Below are positions 25,237 through 33,068 of a DNA stretch of 64,000 nt, piece after piece (within the stretch, counting starts at the first letter, position 1; every line of letters starts with the position of its first letter). A program made the position numbers and the translations under genes. The notes under the pieces are model-generated. The model saw nothing but the letters and a program-made list of their open reading frames with translations. It was not told the DNA's origin and made no database searches. Source of the stretch: Emergencia timonensis (GTDB taxonomy: Bacteria > Bacillota > Clostridia > Peptostreptococcales > Anaerovoracaceae); the NCBI RefSeq assembly GCF_900086585.1, contig NZ_FLKM01000009.1, forward strand, positions 434,001 through 498,000, read 5' to 3'.

Positions 25237-26673
25237 ATGATGAACGGACAACAGTACAAAGAGAGCTTAAAGAAGTTAAAGCCGATAATTTATTACATGG
25301 GCGAGAAGATCGACAGCGTCGTAGACCATCCCATGACAAAACCTCATGTGAATTCTGCGGCCATGACCTATGAACTGGCGCAGGACCCTCTCTACCAGAA
25401 TCTGATGACGGCAGACTCCCATCTGACCGGCACCAAAGTAAACCGTTTTACCCACGTTCACCAGAGCAAAGAAGATCTGGTCAACAAGGTGAAGATGATG
25501 AGAATGATTGCCCAGAAAACAGGCACTTGTTTCCAGCGCTGCGTGGGACTGGACGCCATGAACGCCACCTTTATCACTACATATAATGTAGATAAAAAAT
25601 ATGGTACGGATTATCATAAAAAATTCACTGCCTGGCTGAAATATGTGCAGGAAAACGATCTGATGATAGCCGGTGCGATGACCGACGTCAAGGGCAACAG
25701 AAATAAAAAACCTTCCGGCCAGAGCGATCCGGATCTATTTACGCACATTGTAGAAAAGCGGGAAGACGGCATCGTAATCAAAGGCGCAAAAGCACACATG
25801 ACTGGAATGGCCAATTCCCACGAAATGCTGATTTTGCCGACGACCAATCTGCTTGAAGGAGATGAGGCTTATGCCGTTGCCTGCGCAGTGCCTGTAGACG
25901 CAAAGGGCGTGACCCATGTATTCGGACGTCAGACCAATGATCAGAGAAGGCTGCAGGGAGATTTGGATACAGGAAACGCAGAGTACGCCATTGTCGGAGG
26001 AGAAACACTGACCGTTCTCGACAATGTGTTCGTTCCATGGGACAGAGTCTTCATGTGCGGAGAAATCGAGTTTGCCCAGGACTATGTAACCAGATTTGCA
26101 GCTTATCACAGACAGAACTACGGCGGCTGCAAAGTAGGCAACTCTGACGTATTGATCGGCGCCACTTCTCTAATTGCGAAGATGAACGGCGCGAATAAAG
26201 CCAGCCATATCAAAGATAAACTCATCGAGATGACCCACTTGGCAGAGACCATGTACTGCTGCTCATTGGCATGTTCCTATGAGGGAGTAAAAGAAGAAGC
26301 CGGCAGCTACTATGTAAATACCCTTCTGGCCAACGAAGTGAAGCTCAACTGCACGAAAAACATGTATGAGATTTCACGTCTGGCCCACGATATTGCCGGC
26401 GGCTTTATTGCCACCCTGCCGCACGAGTGGGATTTCAACTCTCCGGTCACTGGACCGCTGATTAAAAAGTACTTTGTCGGAAACGAAGAATACTCTGCCG
26501 AAGATCGCATCAAGATTGCCAGACTCTTAGAAAATATGTCCGGCGGAACGGCACTGGCAGAGTCCATGCACGGCGCAGGGTCACCCCAGGCCATGAGAAT
26601 CATGATTCTCAGGGAATCCAATATGGAACAGAAAGAGGAGCTGGCGGCAAATCTAGCCCACGTCAAACTGTAA
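25237..26673 (+). CDS. abfD: 4-hydroxybutyryl-CoA dehydratase / vinylacetyl-CoA delta-isomerase
   Basis: 478 residues (ATG 25237 or 25240). Belongs to the FAD and 4Fe-4S flavoprotein family of 4-hydroxyphenylacetate hydroxylase fold. The cluster ligands known from the Clostridium aminobutyricum enzyme (Cys99, Cys103, His292, Cys299) are all here at Cys 98, Cys 102 (CFQRC), His 291 and Cys 298 (HRQNYGGC), with the same spacing. It dehydrates 4-hydroxybutyryl-CoA to crotonyl-CoA by a ketyl-radical route and is oxygen-sensitive. The genes for using crotonyl-CoA in both directions follow in the same operon. Confidence 0.93.
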   Translation: MMNGQQYKESLKKLKPIIYYMGEKIDSVVDHPMTKPHVNSAAMTYELAQDPLYQNLMTADSHLTGTKVNRFTHVHQSKEDLVNKVKMMRMIAQKTGTCFQRCVGLDAMNATFITTYNVDKKYGTDYHKKFTAWLKYVQENDLMIAGAMTDVKGNRNKKPSGQSDPDLFTHIVEKREDGIVIKGAKAHMTGMANSHEMLILPTTNLLEGDEAYAVACAVPVDAKGVTHVFGRQTNDQRRLQGDLDTGNAEYAIVGGETLTVLDNVFVPWDRVFMCGEIEFAQDYVTRFAAYHRQNYGGCKVGNSDVLIGATSLIAKMNGANKASHIKDKLIEMTHLAETMYCCSLACSYEGVKEEAGSYYVNTLLANEVKLNCTKNMYEISRLAHDIAGGFIATLPHEWDFNSPVTGPLIKKYFVGNEEYSAEDRIKIARLLENMSGGTALAESMHGAGSPQAMRIMILRESNMEQKEELAANLAHVKL

Positions 26674-26691
26674 TAGAAACGGAGAAAAGAG

Positions 26692-27873
26692 ATGAGAGAT
26701 GTAGTAATTGTTGAAGGCGTACGGACCGCTACTGGTTCCTTTGGCGGAAGTTTAAGCAAAATTCCCGCAGCAGTACACGGCGGAGAATGCGTCAGGGCGC
26801 TGATGGAGAGGAGCAAAATCGACCCTTCGGAAATCGATGAGGTCATCATCGGCACCCATTTTCAAGCAGGAACAAAGGCAAACCCTGCCAGACAGTGCTC
26901 CATTTATGGAGGACTTCCGGTAACTGTACCGGCCTTTACTCCGAACAAGAACTGTGCGACTGCCATGAAAGCCATGCAGTTAGCTGCGCAGTCGATCCAG
27001 GTTGGAGATAATGACGTGGTCATCGCCGGCGGCTGCGAGACCATGAGCGCCATTCCATATATTCTTCCGAAAGCCAGATTCGGCTACAGAATGGGGCAGG
27101 GAAAGATTGAAGACAGCATGCTGCACGATGGGCTGGTGGATCCTTTTATGAATTATCATATGGGCGTTACGGCGGAAAACGTAGCGGAGATGTGCAATAT
27201 CACCAGAGAGATGCAGGATGAATTTGCAGTGCAGAGTCACAACAAGGCCGAAAGAGCCTGGGCTGAAGGCAAGTATGACCAGGATATCGTACCGATCAAG
27301 ACCAAAGTAAAGGGTAAAGAAGTCATCTTTGATCACGACGAGACCTACAGAAAAGGCGCAACCCTGGAGAGCTTTGCGAAGTTGAAGCCGATCTTTCAAG
27401 AAAGCGGCAGCGTAACGGCAGCCAATGCTTCACCGATCAACGATGGTTCCTGCGTCATGCTGATGATGTCGGCTGAAAAAGCGGAGGAACTGGGATACCA
27501 GCCCCTTGTGAAATACGTCGGAGCCGCTTCAACTGCCCTGGATCCGTCAATTATGGGTTATGCACCAGTAAGCGCGGTGGAAAAACTGGAGAAGAAAACA
27601 GGGATCAGCCGTTACGACGTAGGCCTTTACGAACTGAATGAAGCCTTTGCGGCACAGGCGGCAGCCTGCGTGCAGGACTTAAAATTAGATCCTGAAATTG
27701 TCAACGTAAACGGCGGCGCCGTAGCCTTAGGCCATGCAGTAGGATGCACCGGCGCCAGAATCAGCCTGACTTTGATTCGCGAAATGAAAAGAAGAGGCGT
27801 GAAATACGGCGTGGCTTCCCTTTGCATCGGCGGAGGCCAGGCGATGGCGATGATGTTTGAACTTTGTGAGTAA
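26692..27873 (+). CDS. Thiolase (acetyl-CoA C-acetyltransferase family), with variant loops
   Basis: 393 residues. The nucleophile Cys 88 lies in NKNCATAMKAM, where biosynthetic and degradative thiolases usually have C-x-S-G; NEAFAAQ, the histidine loop ALGHAVGCTGAR (usual GHPxGxSGAR) and the C-terminal CIGGGQAMAM are present, so all four catalytic elements remain. It should cleave acetoacetyl-CoA to two acetyl-CoA in this operon, but the altered loops at the active Cys and His suggest a distinct subfamily and possibly another acyl chain. Confidence 0.87.
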   Translation: MRDVVIVEGVRTATGSFGGSLSKIPAAVHGGECVRALMERSKIDPSEIDEVIIGTHFQAGTKANPARQCSIYGGLPVTVPAFTPNKNCATAMKAMQLAAQSIQVGDNDVVIAGGCETMSAIPYILPKARFGYRMGQGKIEDSMLHDGLVDPFMNYHMGVTAENVAEMCNITREMQDEFAVQSHNKAERAWAEGKYDQDIVPIKTKVKGKEVIFDHDETYRKGATLESFAKLKPIFQESGSVTAANASPINDGSCVMLMMSAEKAEELGYQPLVKYVGAASTALDPSIMGYAPVSAVEKLEKKTGISRYDVGLYELNEAFAAQAAACVQDLKLDPEIVNVNGGAVALGHAVGCTGARISLTLIREMKRRGVKYGVASLCIGGGQAMAMMFELCE

Positions 27874-27887
27874 ATGGAGGCGTAGAG

Positions 27888-28745
27888 ATGAAAATCAATC
27901 AATTATATGTAGTGGGCTCCGGAGCCATGGGTTCCGGAATCGCGCAGACTGCAATAACCCACGGCATAGAAGTAATGATGAATGATATCAGTCCTGAACT
28001 GATTGAAAAAGGCTACTTCAAGATCAAGAAAAACTTGGAAAAGGCTGTCGCTAAGAATCGGATGACTGAAGATGAAATGAGAGACGCTTTAGGAAGACTG
28101 TGCATCACGGTAGAATTAGAGGACGCAAAAACAGCGGATTTCGTCATCGAGGCGGCTACAGAAAACCGTCAGATCAAGCTGGATATCTTTAAAAAGCTTG
28201 ATGAAATCTGCAAGCCGGAGGCGATTTTGGCTTCCAATACTTCTTCCATTCCGATTACAGAAATTGCTTCCGTCACAAACCGTCCGCAACAGGTGGTGGG
28301 AACCCACTTCTTCAATCCGGTGCCGTCCATGAAGCTGTTGGAACTGATTGTCGGACACGTGACCAGTGACCAAACCTTTGCGATAGCAGAAGCGCTGGGC
28401 AAAACCCTGGATAAAGTGACAATTAAATCCATTGATAAAGGCGGATTTGTCGTTAACCGACTGGTAGATCCCTTTATCAATGAAGCCGTTTTCATGTTGG
28501 AAGAAGGCGTCGGAACGGCAGAGGATATTGACAACGGCTGCAAATTCGGTCTCAATCACCCGATGGGACCTCTGGCCTTGGGCGATATGATCGGCTGGGA
28601 TGTGATGCTGGCAGTGATGGAGGTTCTCTATGCAGAATATGGAGACACCAAATACAGGCCGGCGCCGCTGATGCGCAGAATGGTCAGAGCGGGACATCTG
28701 GGCGTGAAAACGGGAAAAGGCGTTTACGATTATACAAAGAAGTAG
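27888..28745 (+). CDS. hbd: 3-hydroxybutyryl-CoA dehydrogenase
   Basis: 285 residues, the usual short (clostridial) form. Rossmann GSGAMGSGIAQ (10-20), catalytic His/Glu region VGTHFFNPVPSMKLLELI, then PFINEAVFMLEEGVG and HPMGPLALGDMIGWD for the C-terminal dimer domain. It interconverts 3-hydroxybutyryl-CoA and acetoacetyl-CoA with NAD(H). RBS GGAGGCG; 14 bp after the thiolase gene, 16 bp before crotonase. Confidence 0.93.
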   Translation: MKINQLYVVGSGAMGSGIAQTAITHGIEVMMNDISPELIEKGYFKIKKNLEKAVAKNRMTEDEMRDALGRLCITVELEDAKTADFVIEAATENRQIKLDIFKKLDEICKPEAILASNTSSIPITEIASVTNRPQQVVGTHFFNPVPSMKLLELIVGHVTSDQTFAIAEALGKTLDKVTIKSIDKGGFVVNRLVDPFINEAVFMLEEGVGTAEDIDNGCKFGLNHPMGPLALGDMIGWDVMLAVMEVLYAEYGDTKYRPAPLMRRMVRAGHLGVKTGKGVYDYTKK

Positions 28746-28761
28746 TATAGAGAGGTAAAAG

Positions 28762-29541
28762 ATGGAATATAAGAACATCCTATTAGAGGAAAAAGAAGGC
28801 ATTGCCTATGTGACCCTCAACCGGCCAAAGGCCCTCAACGCACTGAACACCGAGGTGCTCAGTGAACTGGATTCTGCCTTCAGATATATCGACAAAACGG
28901 AAGACATTCGCACAGTTATCGTAACGGGCAGCGGCAGAGCTTTCATAGCAGGCGCTGACATCGCACAGATGAGTGCCCTTGACGGCACCGAAGGACGAGA
29001 TATGACCATCCAGGGACAGAAGGTCATGGAACTCATAGAGAACATCAACAAGCCGGTCATTGCGGCGGTAAACGGCTTCGCTCTGGGCGGCGGCTGTGAA
29101 CTTGCCATGGCCTGCGACGTAAGATTCGCTTCTGAAAAGGCAAAATTTGGCCAGCCGGAAGTGAATCTGGGCATCATCCCCGGATATGGAGGGACACAAC
29201 GCTTACCGAGACTGGTCGGAAAGGGTATGGCAAAATATCTGATTTACAGCGCTGAGCTGATCAGCGCACAAGAAGCGAAAGAAATCGGACTCGTACAGAA
29301 AGTAGTGCCTGCTGAAGAACTGATGGCCGAGGCGGAGAAATTCGCCAGGACAATCATGGCCAAGGCACCTGTCGCAATTAAAATGGCCAAGGTGGCCATC
29401 AATAACGGAATGAATTTAGATTTGAACTCAGGAGTCGCTTATGAAGCGGAGGCCTATACCAGCACCTTCGTGTCCAGCGACAGAGTGGAAGGCATGAGAG
29501 CGTTTGTTGAAAAACGCGAAGCACAGTTCAAAGGAAAATAA
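28762..29541 (+). CDS. crt: Enoyl-CoA hydratase (crotonase)
   Basis: 259 residues. Crotonase fold: oxyanion-hole segments AGADIAQM and ALGGGCELAMACD, and the two catalytic Glu in GCELAMACD and QPEVNLGIIPGYGGTQRLPR. It adds water to crotonyl-CoA to give 3-hydroxybutyryl-CoA, opening the oxidative branch to acetyl-CoA. In the operon between hbd and bcd, with 16 and 13 bp spacers. Confidence 0.93.
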   Translation: MEYKNILLEEKEGIAYVTLNRPKALNALNTEVLSELDSAFRYIDKTEDIRTVIVTGSGRAFIAGADIAQMSALDGTEGRDMTIQGQKVMELIENINKPVIAAVNGFALGGGCELAMACDVRFASEKAKFGQPEVNLGIIPGYGGTQRLPRLVGKGMAKYLIYSAELISAQEAKEIGLVQKVVPAEELMAEAEKFARTIMAKAPVAIKMAKVAINNGMNLDLNSGVAYEAEAYTSTFVSSDRVEGMRAFVEKREAQFKGK

Positions 29542-29554
29542 ATGGAGGTATCAT

Positions 29555-30703
29555 ATGGATTTCAAATTGTCAAAAACACATCTGCTCCAACAGGAAATGT
29601 TCCGCAGATTTGCTGAAAACGAAGTAAAACCCCTTGCCGAGGAAATGGACGAGACTGAAGTCTTCAACAGAGATCTTTTGGCAAAGCTGCAGAAATACGG
29701 CTTGATGGGAATCCCATATTCAAAGGAATACGGCGGTGTGGGCGGAGATTATCTGGCATACACCCTCTGCATGGAGGAGATTTCTAAGGTGGATGCCAGC
29801 ACCGGCGTTACCATTTCTGTACATACATCTTTGGCCTGTTCCTGTATCGATTCTTTTGGAACAGAAGAACAGAAGCAGAACTTCTTAAGACCCCTGGTAG
29901 ACGGATCAAAGGTCGGCTGCTTTGGTTTGACAGAACCAAATGCCGGCTCGGATGCTGCTGGACAGCAGACAAAGGCTGTTTACGATGAGGCCTCTGACGA
30001 ATACATCATCAACGGCGGCAAAATCTTTACCACAAACTCGGGTTTTGCTGACACGTTTATCGTCTTTGCCATGACTGATAAGTCTCAGGGAACCAAAGGC
30101 ATTTCCGCTTTTGTCGTCGAAAAAGAGATGCCGGGAGTCACAGTGGGTGAGAACATCAGAAGAATGGGTATCCGTGCAGCGTCTAACTGCGAAGTATCCT
30201 ATGAAAACGTGAGAGTACCGGCCGCCAACAGATTAGGCAGAGAAGGCCAGGGCTTCAAGATTGCCATGAAGGCCCTTGACGGCGGCCGCATCGGTATTGC
30301 CGCCCAGGCGGTGGGAATCGCACAGGGCGCTTTGAACGAGGCGGTTAAATATGTGAAAGAAAGAAAACAGTTTGGAAGAAGTATCTCCAAATTTCAGACG
30401 ACACAGTTCAAGGCAGCCGACATGCAGACCAAGATCGATGCAGCGAGACTGCTGACGTGGAGAGCTGCAAAAGCCAAGGATGACGGGGAAAATTATGGTC
30501 CTTATGCGGCTATGGCAAAGCTTATGGCGTCAGACGTGGCAAATGAGGTTTGCCGTGAAGCTGTCCAGCTCATGGGCGGATATGGTTACTGCAGAGAGTA
30601 CCCGGTTGAAAGAGCGCTGAGAGATGCTAAGATTACGGAGATCTACGAAGGTACCTCCGAGGTCATGAAGATGGTCATCTCAGGTGCGATGAAAGTTGTC
30701 TAA
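29555..30703 (+). CDS. bcd: Butyryl-CoA dehydrogenase (acyl-CoA dehydrogenase)
   Basis: 382 residues from ATG 29555, behind GGAGGTATCAT. Typical short-chain acyl-CoA dehydrogenase: CFGLTEPNAGSDA for flavin and substrate, catalytic Glu in EIYEGTSEVMKM, and MGGYGYCREYPVERALRDAKI. With EtfAB encoded next, it reduces crotonyl-CoA to butyryl-CoA; in clostridia this complex can bifurcate electrons from NADH to ferredoxin, which cannot be proven from sequence by eye. Confidence 0.92.
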   Translation: MDFKLSKTHLLQQEMFRRFAENEVKPLAEEMDETEVFNRDLLAKLQKYGLMGIPYSKEYGGVGGDYLAYTLCMEEISKVDASTGVTISVHTSLACSCIDSFGTEEQKQNFLRPLVDGSKVGCFGLTEPNAGSDAAGQQTKAVYDEASDEYIINGGKIFTTNSGFADTFIVFAMTDKSQGTKGISAFVVEKEMPGVTVGENIRRMGIRAASNCEVSYENVRVPAANRLGREGQGFKIAMKALDGGRIGIAAQAVGIAQGALNEAVKYVKERKQFGRSISKFQTTQFKAADMQTKIDAARLLTWRAAKAKDDGENYGPYAAMAKLMASDVANEVCREAVQLMGGYGYCREYPVERALRDAKITEIYEGTSEVMKMVISGAMKVV

Positions 30704-30727
30704 AGGAAGAAAGGAGACTAGAAAAGT

Positions 30728-31513
30728 ATGAAAATTATCGTTTGCATTAAACAGGTTCCAGATACCAATGAAGTGAAGCTGGATCCCAAGACAAACACTT
30801 TGATCCGTGACGGCGTACCCAGCATCATCAATCATGACGACAAGGCAGGTCTGGAAGCTGCCTTACAGATAAAGGAGCAGACAGGCGCCACGGTTACAGC
30901 CGTATGCATGGGACCTCCCCAGGCAGACGTGGCTCTTCGTGAAGCGCTGGCTATGGGCTGTGACGAAGCGTATCTGATTTCGGGCAGAGAATTCGGCGGT
31001 TCAGACACTTGTGCGACCGCCATCATCATTTCGGCAGCGCTGAAGAAAATTGGTTATGACCTGATTATCACGGGAAGACAGGCCATCGACGGCGATACGG
31101 CGCAGGTAGGCCCGCAGATTGCAGAGAACCTGGGAATCCCACAGATTTCTTATGCGGAAGACGTGCAGATCGATGGAGATGTGTTAACTGTAAAGAGGCA
31201 GTATGAAGACCGCTATCACATCATTGAAGTCAAACTGCCTTGCCTGCTGACGGCCCTGCAGGAATTGGCAGAACCCAGATATATGCACGCTGGCGGCATC
31301 GTCGACGCATATGAAAAGGATATCCCGGTCATCACCTTTGACGATATTAAAGACTCCATCAATCCTGCACACATCGGGCTCAAGGGATCGCCGACCAATG
31401 TGGTCAAATCCTTTACAAAACAGGCTAAGGGAGCAGGCGCAATCCTCAATGTCGAGCCGGATGAAGCCGTAGAGGAAATCATGAAATGCCTCGCAGAGAA
31501 ACACATTATTTAA
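30728..31513 (+). CDS. etfB: Electron transfer flavoprotein beta subunit
   Basis: 261 residues. Starts MKIIVCIKQVPDTNEVKLDP, the EtfB hallmark, and contains DLIITGRQAIDGDTAQVGP and LPCLLTALQELAEPRYM, the segments that bind AMP or the second FAD in bifurcating forms. Pairs with EtfA 20 bp downstream to serve Bcd. Confidence 0.94.
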   Translation: MKIIVCIKQVPDTNEVKLDPKTNTLIRDGVPSIINHDDKAGLEAALQIKEQTGATVTAVCMGPPQADVALREALAMGCDEAYLISGREFGGSDTCATAIIISAALKKIGYDLIITGRQAIDGDTAQVGPQIAENLGIPQISYAEDVQIDGDVLTVKRQYEDRYHIIEVKLPCLLTALQELAEPRYMHAGGIVDAYEKDIPVITFDDIKDSINPAHIGLKGSPTNVVKSFTKQAKGAGAILNVEPDEAVEEIMKCLAEKHII

Positions 31514-31532
31514 TTGAAAGGAGCCTTAAATT

Positions 31533-32531
31533 ATGAGTAGAGATATTTACGTTGTAGCGGAACAGAGGGACGGCAGCATTGCCAAGGTGTCCTTTGAATT
31601 AATCGGAGAAGCGACGAAGCTGGCGGCAGACTTGGATCAGAAGGTCTACGCTGTTCTGATGGGAGCAGACATCAAAGGACAGTGCCAGCCGTTGATTGAA
31701 GCCGGCGCAGACGGCGTCGTCTATGTAGAAGACGAGCTGCTGAAAGAATATGTGACAGAACCTTATGCCAAGGCATTGACGGCGGTGATAAAGCAGTGTG
31801 AACCGGAAATCGTGCTCTACGGCGCAACTTCCATAGGAAGAGATCTGGCGCCTCGTGTAGCTGCCAGAATTCATACAGGCTTGACGGCAGACTGCACAAA
31901 GCTGGACATCGATCCGGAGACAAAGCTTTTGATGATGACGAGACCTGCCTTTGGCGGTAATATTATGGCAACCATCGTATGCAGAGAATACAGACCGCAG
32001 ATGGCAACGGTCAGACCGGGCGTCATGCAGAGAATAGAGGCTGTTCCGGGAAAGACCGGTGAAGTAAAAGAACTGAAGGTTGCCTTCACAGATGCTGACA
32101 TGAATGTGACGATCAAAGAAGTCATCAAACAGAGCCACAAGACGACGGACATCACAGAGGCAAAGGTGCTGGTTTCAGGGGGACGCGGCATCGGCAGCGC
32201 AGAGTACTACAAAACGCTGCAGGAGCTGGCTGATCTTCTCGACGGGGATATTTCTTCATCGAGGGCCAATGTAGACGCGGGCTGGATTGCCAAAGACCGC
32301 CAGGTGGGACAGACAGGAAAGACCGTAAGGCCAAATCTCTACCTGGCCTGTGGAATTTCCGGAGCCATCCAGCATATTGCAGGCATGGAGGACGCCGAGT
32401 GCGTCATTTCTATCAACAAGAATGATACAGCGGCGATTTTCGACGTTTCCGATCTGGGTATCGTAGGCGATCTGAAAGTCATCGTACCAAAGCTGATTGA
32501 CGCCCTTAAGAAGTATAAAGCGGCAAATTAA
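31533..32531 (+). CDS. etfA: Electron transfer flavoprotein alpha subunit
   Basis: 332 residues. C-terminal FAD domain: VSGGRGIGSAEYY, SRANVDAGWIAKDRQVGQTGKTVRPNLY, GISGAIQHIAGM and INKNDTAAIFDVSDLGIVGDL, all highly conserved in EtfA. Last gene of the sigma-54 operon before the terminator at 32727. Confidence 0.95.
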   Translation: MSRDIYVVAEQRDGSIAKVSFELIGEATKLAADLDQKVYAVLMGADIKGQCQPLIEAGADGVVYVEDELLKEYVTEPYAKALTAVIKQCEPEIVLYGATSIGRDLAPRVAARIHTGLTADCTKLDIDPETKLLMMTRPAFGGNIMATIVCREYRPQMATVRPGVMQRIEAVPGKTGEVKELKVAFTDADMNVTIKEVIKQSHKTTDITEAKVLVSGGRGIGSAEYYKTLQELADLLDGDISSSRANVDAGWIAKDRQVGQTGKTVRPNLYLACGISGAIQHIAGMEDAECVISINKNDTAAIFDVSDLGIVGDLKVIVPKLIDALKKYKAAN

Positions 32532-32726
32532 CCTGTGAATGACACTGCAGAGATGGTTTAGAGGTTCTGCGGCAGAAGATGTGGAGAAAGGCCGCGGCCT
32601 CTCGAGCACCAAATCTAAAATCATATGTTTAAAGTGTAAATGTCGCCTTCCAGATGGTGTGTCAGCCTTTGCATGCAGTGTGTTCAAATAAATCGCAGAA
32701 GTGATAAGAATTATCCATGCGTTTAT

Positions 32727-32767
32727 ATCCTGGACGAGGAGGGAAACCGCCGCGTCCAGGAGTTTTT
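32727..32767 (+). terminator. Terminator after etfA
   Basis: TCCTGGACG (32728-32736) and CGTCCAGGA (32753-32761) with an inner GC-rich loop, then TTTTT. The 190 bp between etfA and the stem show no gene. Confidence 0.75.
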
Positions 32768-32783
32768 GTAGGGAGGAAGAGGA

Positions 32784-33068
32784 ATGAATTCTGTAGAAGA
32801 GAGAATCATAGAAATTTTAGATGAGGCCATCAATCCTGTTTTGGATCAGCACCTGGGGGGAGCAGAGCTGAGTTCGTTCAGCGAGGGAATTGCCTGGATT
32901 CGTTTTACGGGCAGCTGTAAAAACTGCCTCAGTGCGGAAGATACGCTGAACGGCATCGTCAAAGGCACCCTTATGACGATGATTCCAGAAATTGAAGACG
33001 TAATGATCGACGACGGCGTCAGCAAAGAACTATTGGATTTTGCCCGCAGCCTATTGGGAAAATCTTAA
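32784..33068 (+). CDS. NifU C-terminal-domain Fe-S scaffold protein (Nfu-like)
   Basis: 94 residues, ATG after GGGAGGAAGAGG. A single NifU-like domain: IIEILDEAINPVLDQHLGG at the start and the CxxC in FTGSCKNCLSAEDTL that holds a transient Fe-S cluster. It may supply clusters to the 4-hydroxybutyryl-CoA dehydratase; this is inference from position only. It lies right after the etfA terminator (readthrough possible) and overlaps the convergent second activator gene by 4 bp. Confidence 0.82.
   Translation: MNSVEERIIEILDEAINPVLDQHLGGAELSSFSEGIAWIRFTGSCKNCLSAEDTLNGIVKGTLMTMIPEIEDVMIDDGVSKELLDFARSLLGKS

Noticed and set aside
24029..32531. Gamma-butyrobetaine-to-trimethylamine (bbu-like) cluster
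   Set aside because: No BCCT transporter is present and the 4-hydroxybutyryl-CoA dehydratase with intact ligands explains the crotonyl-CoA entry better.
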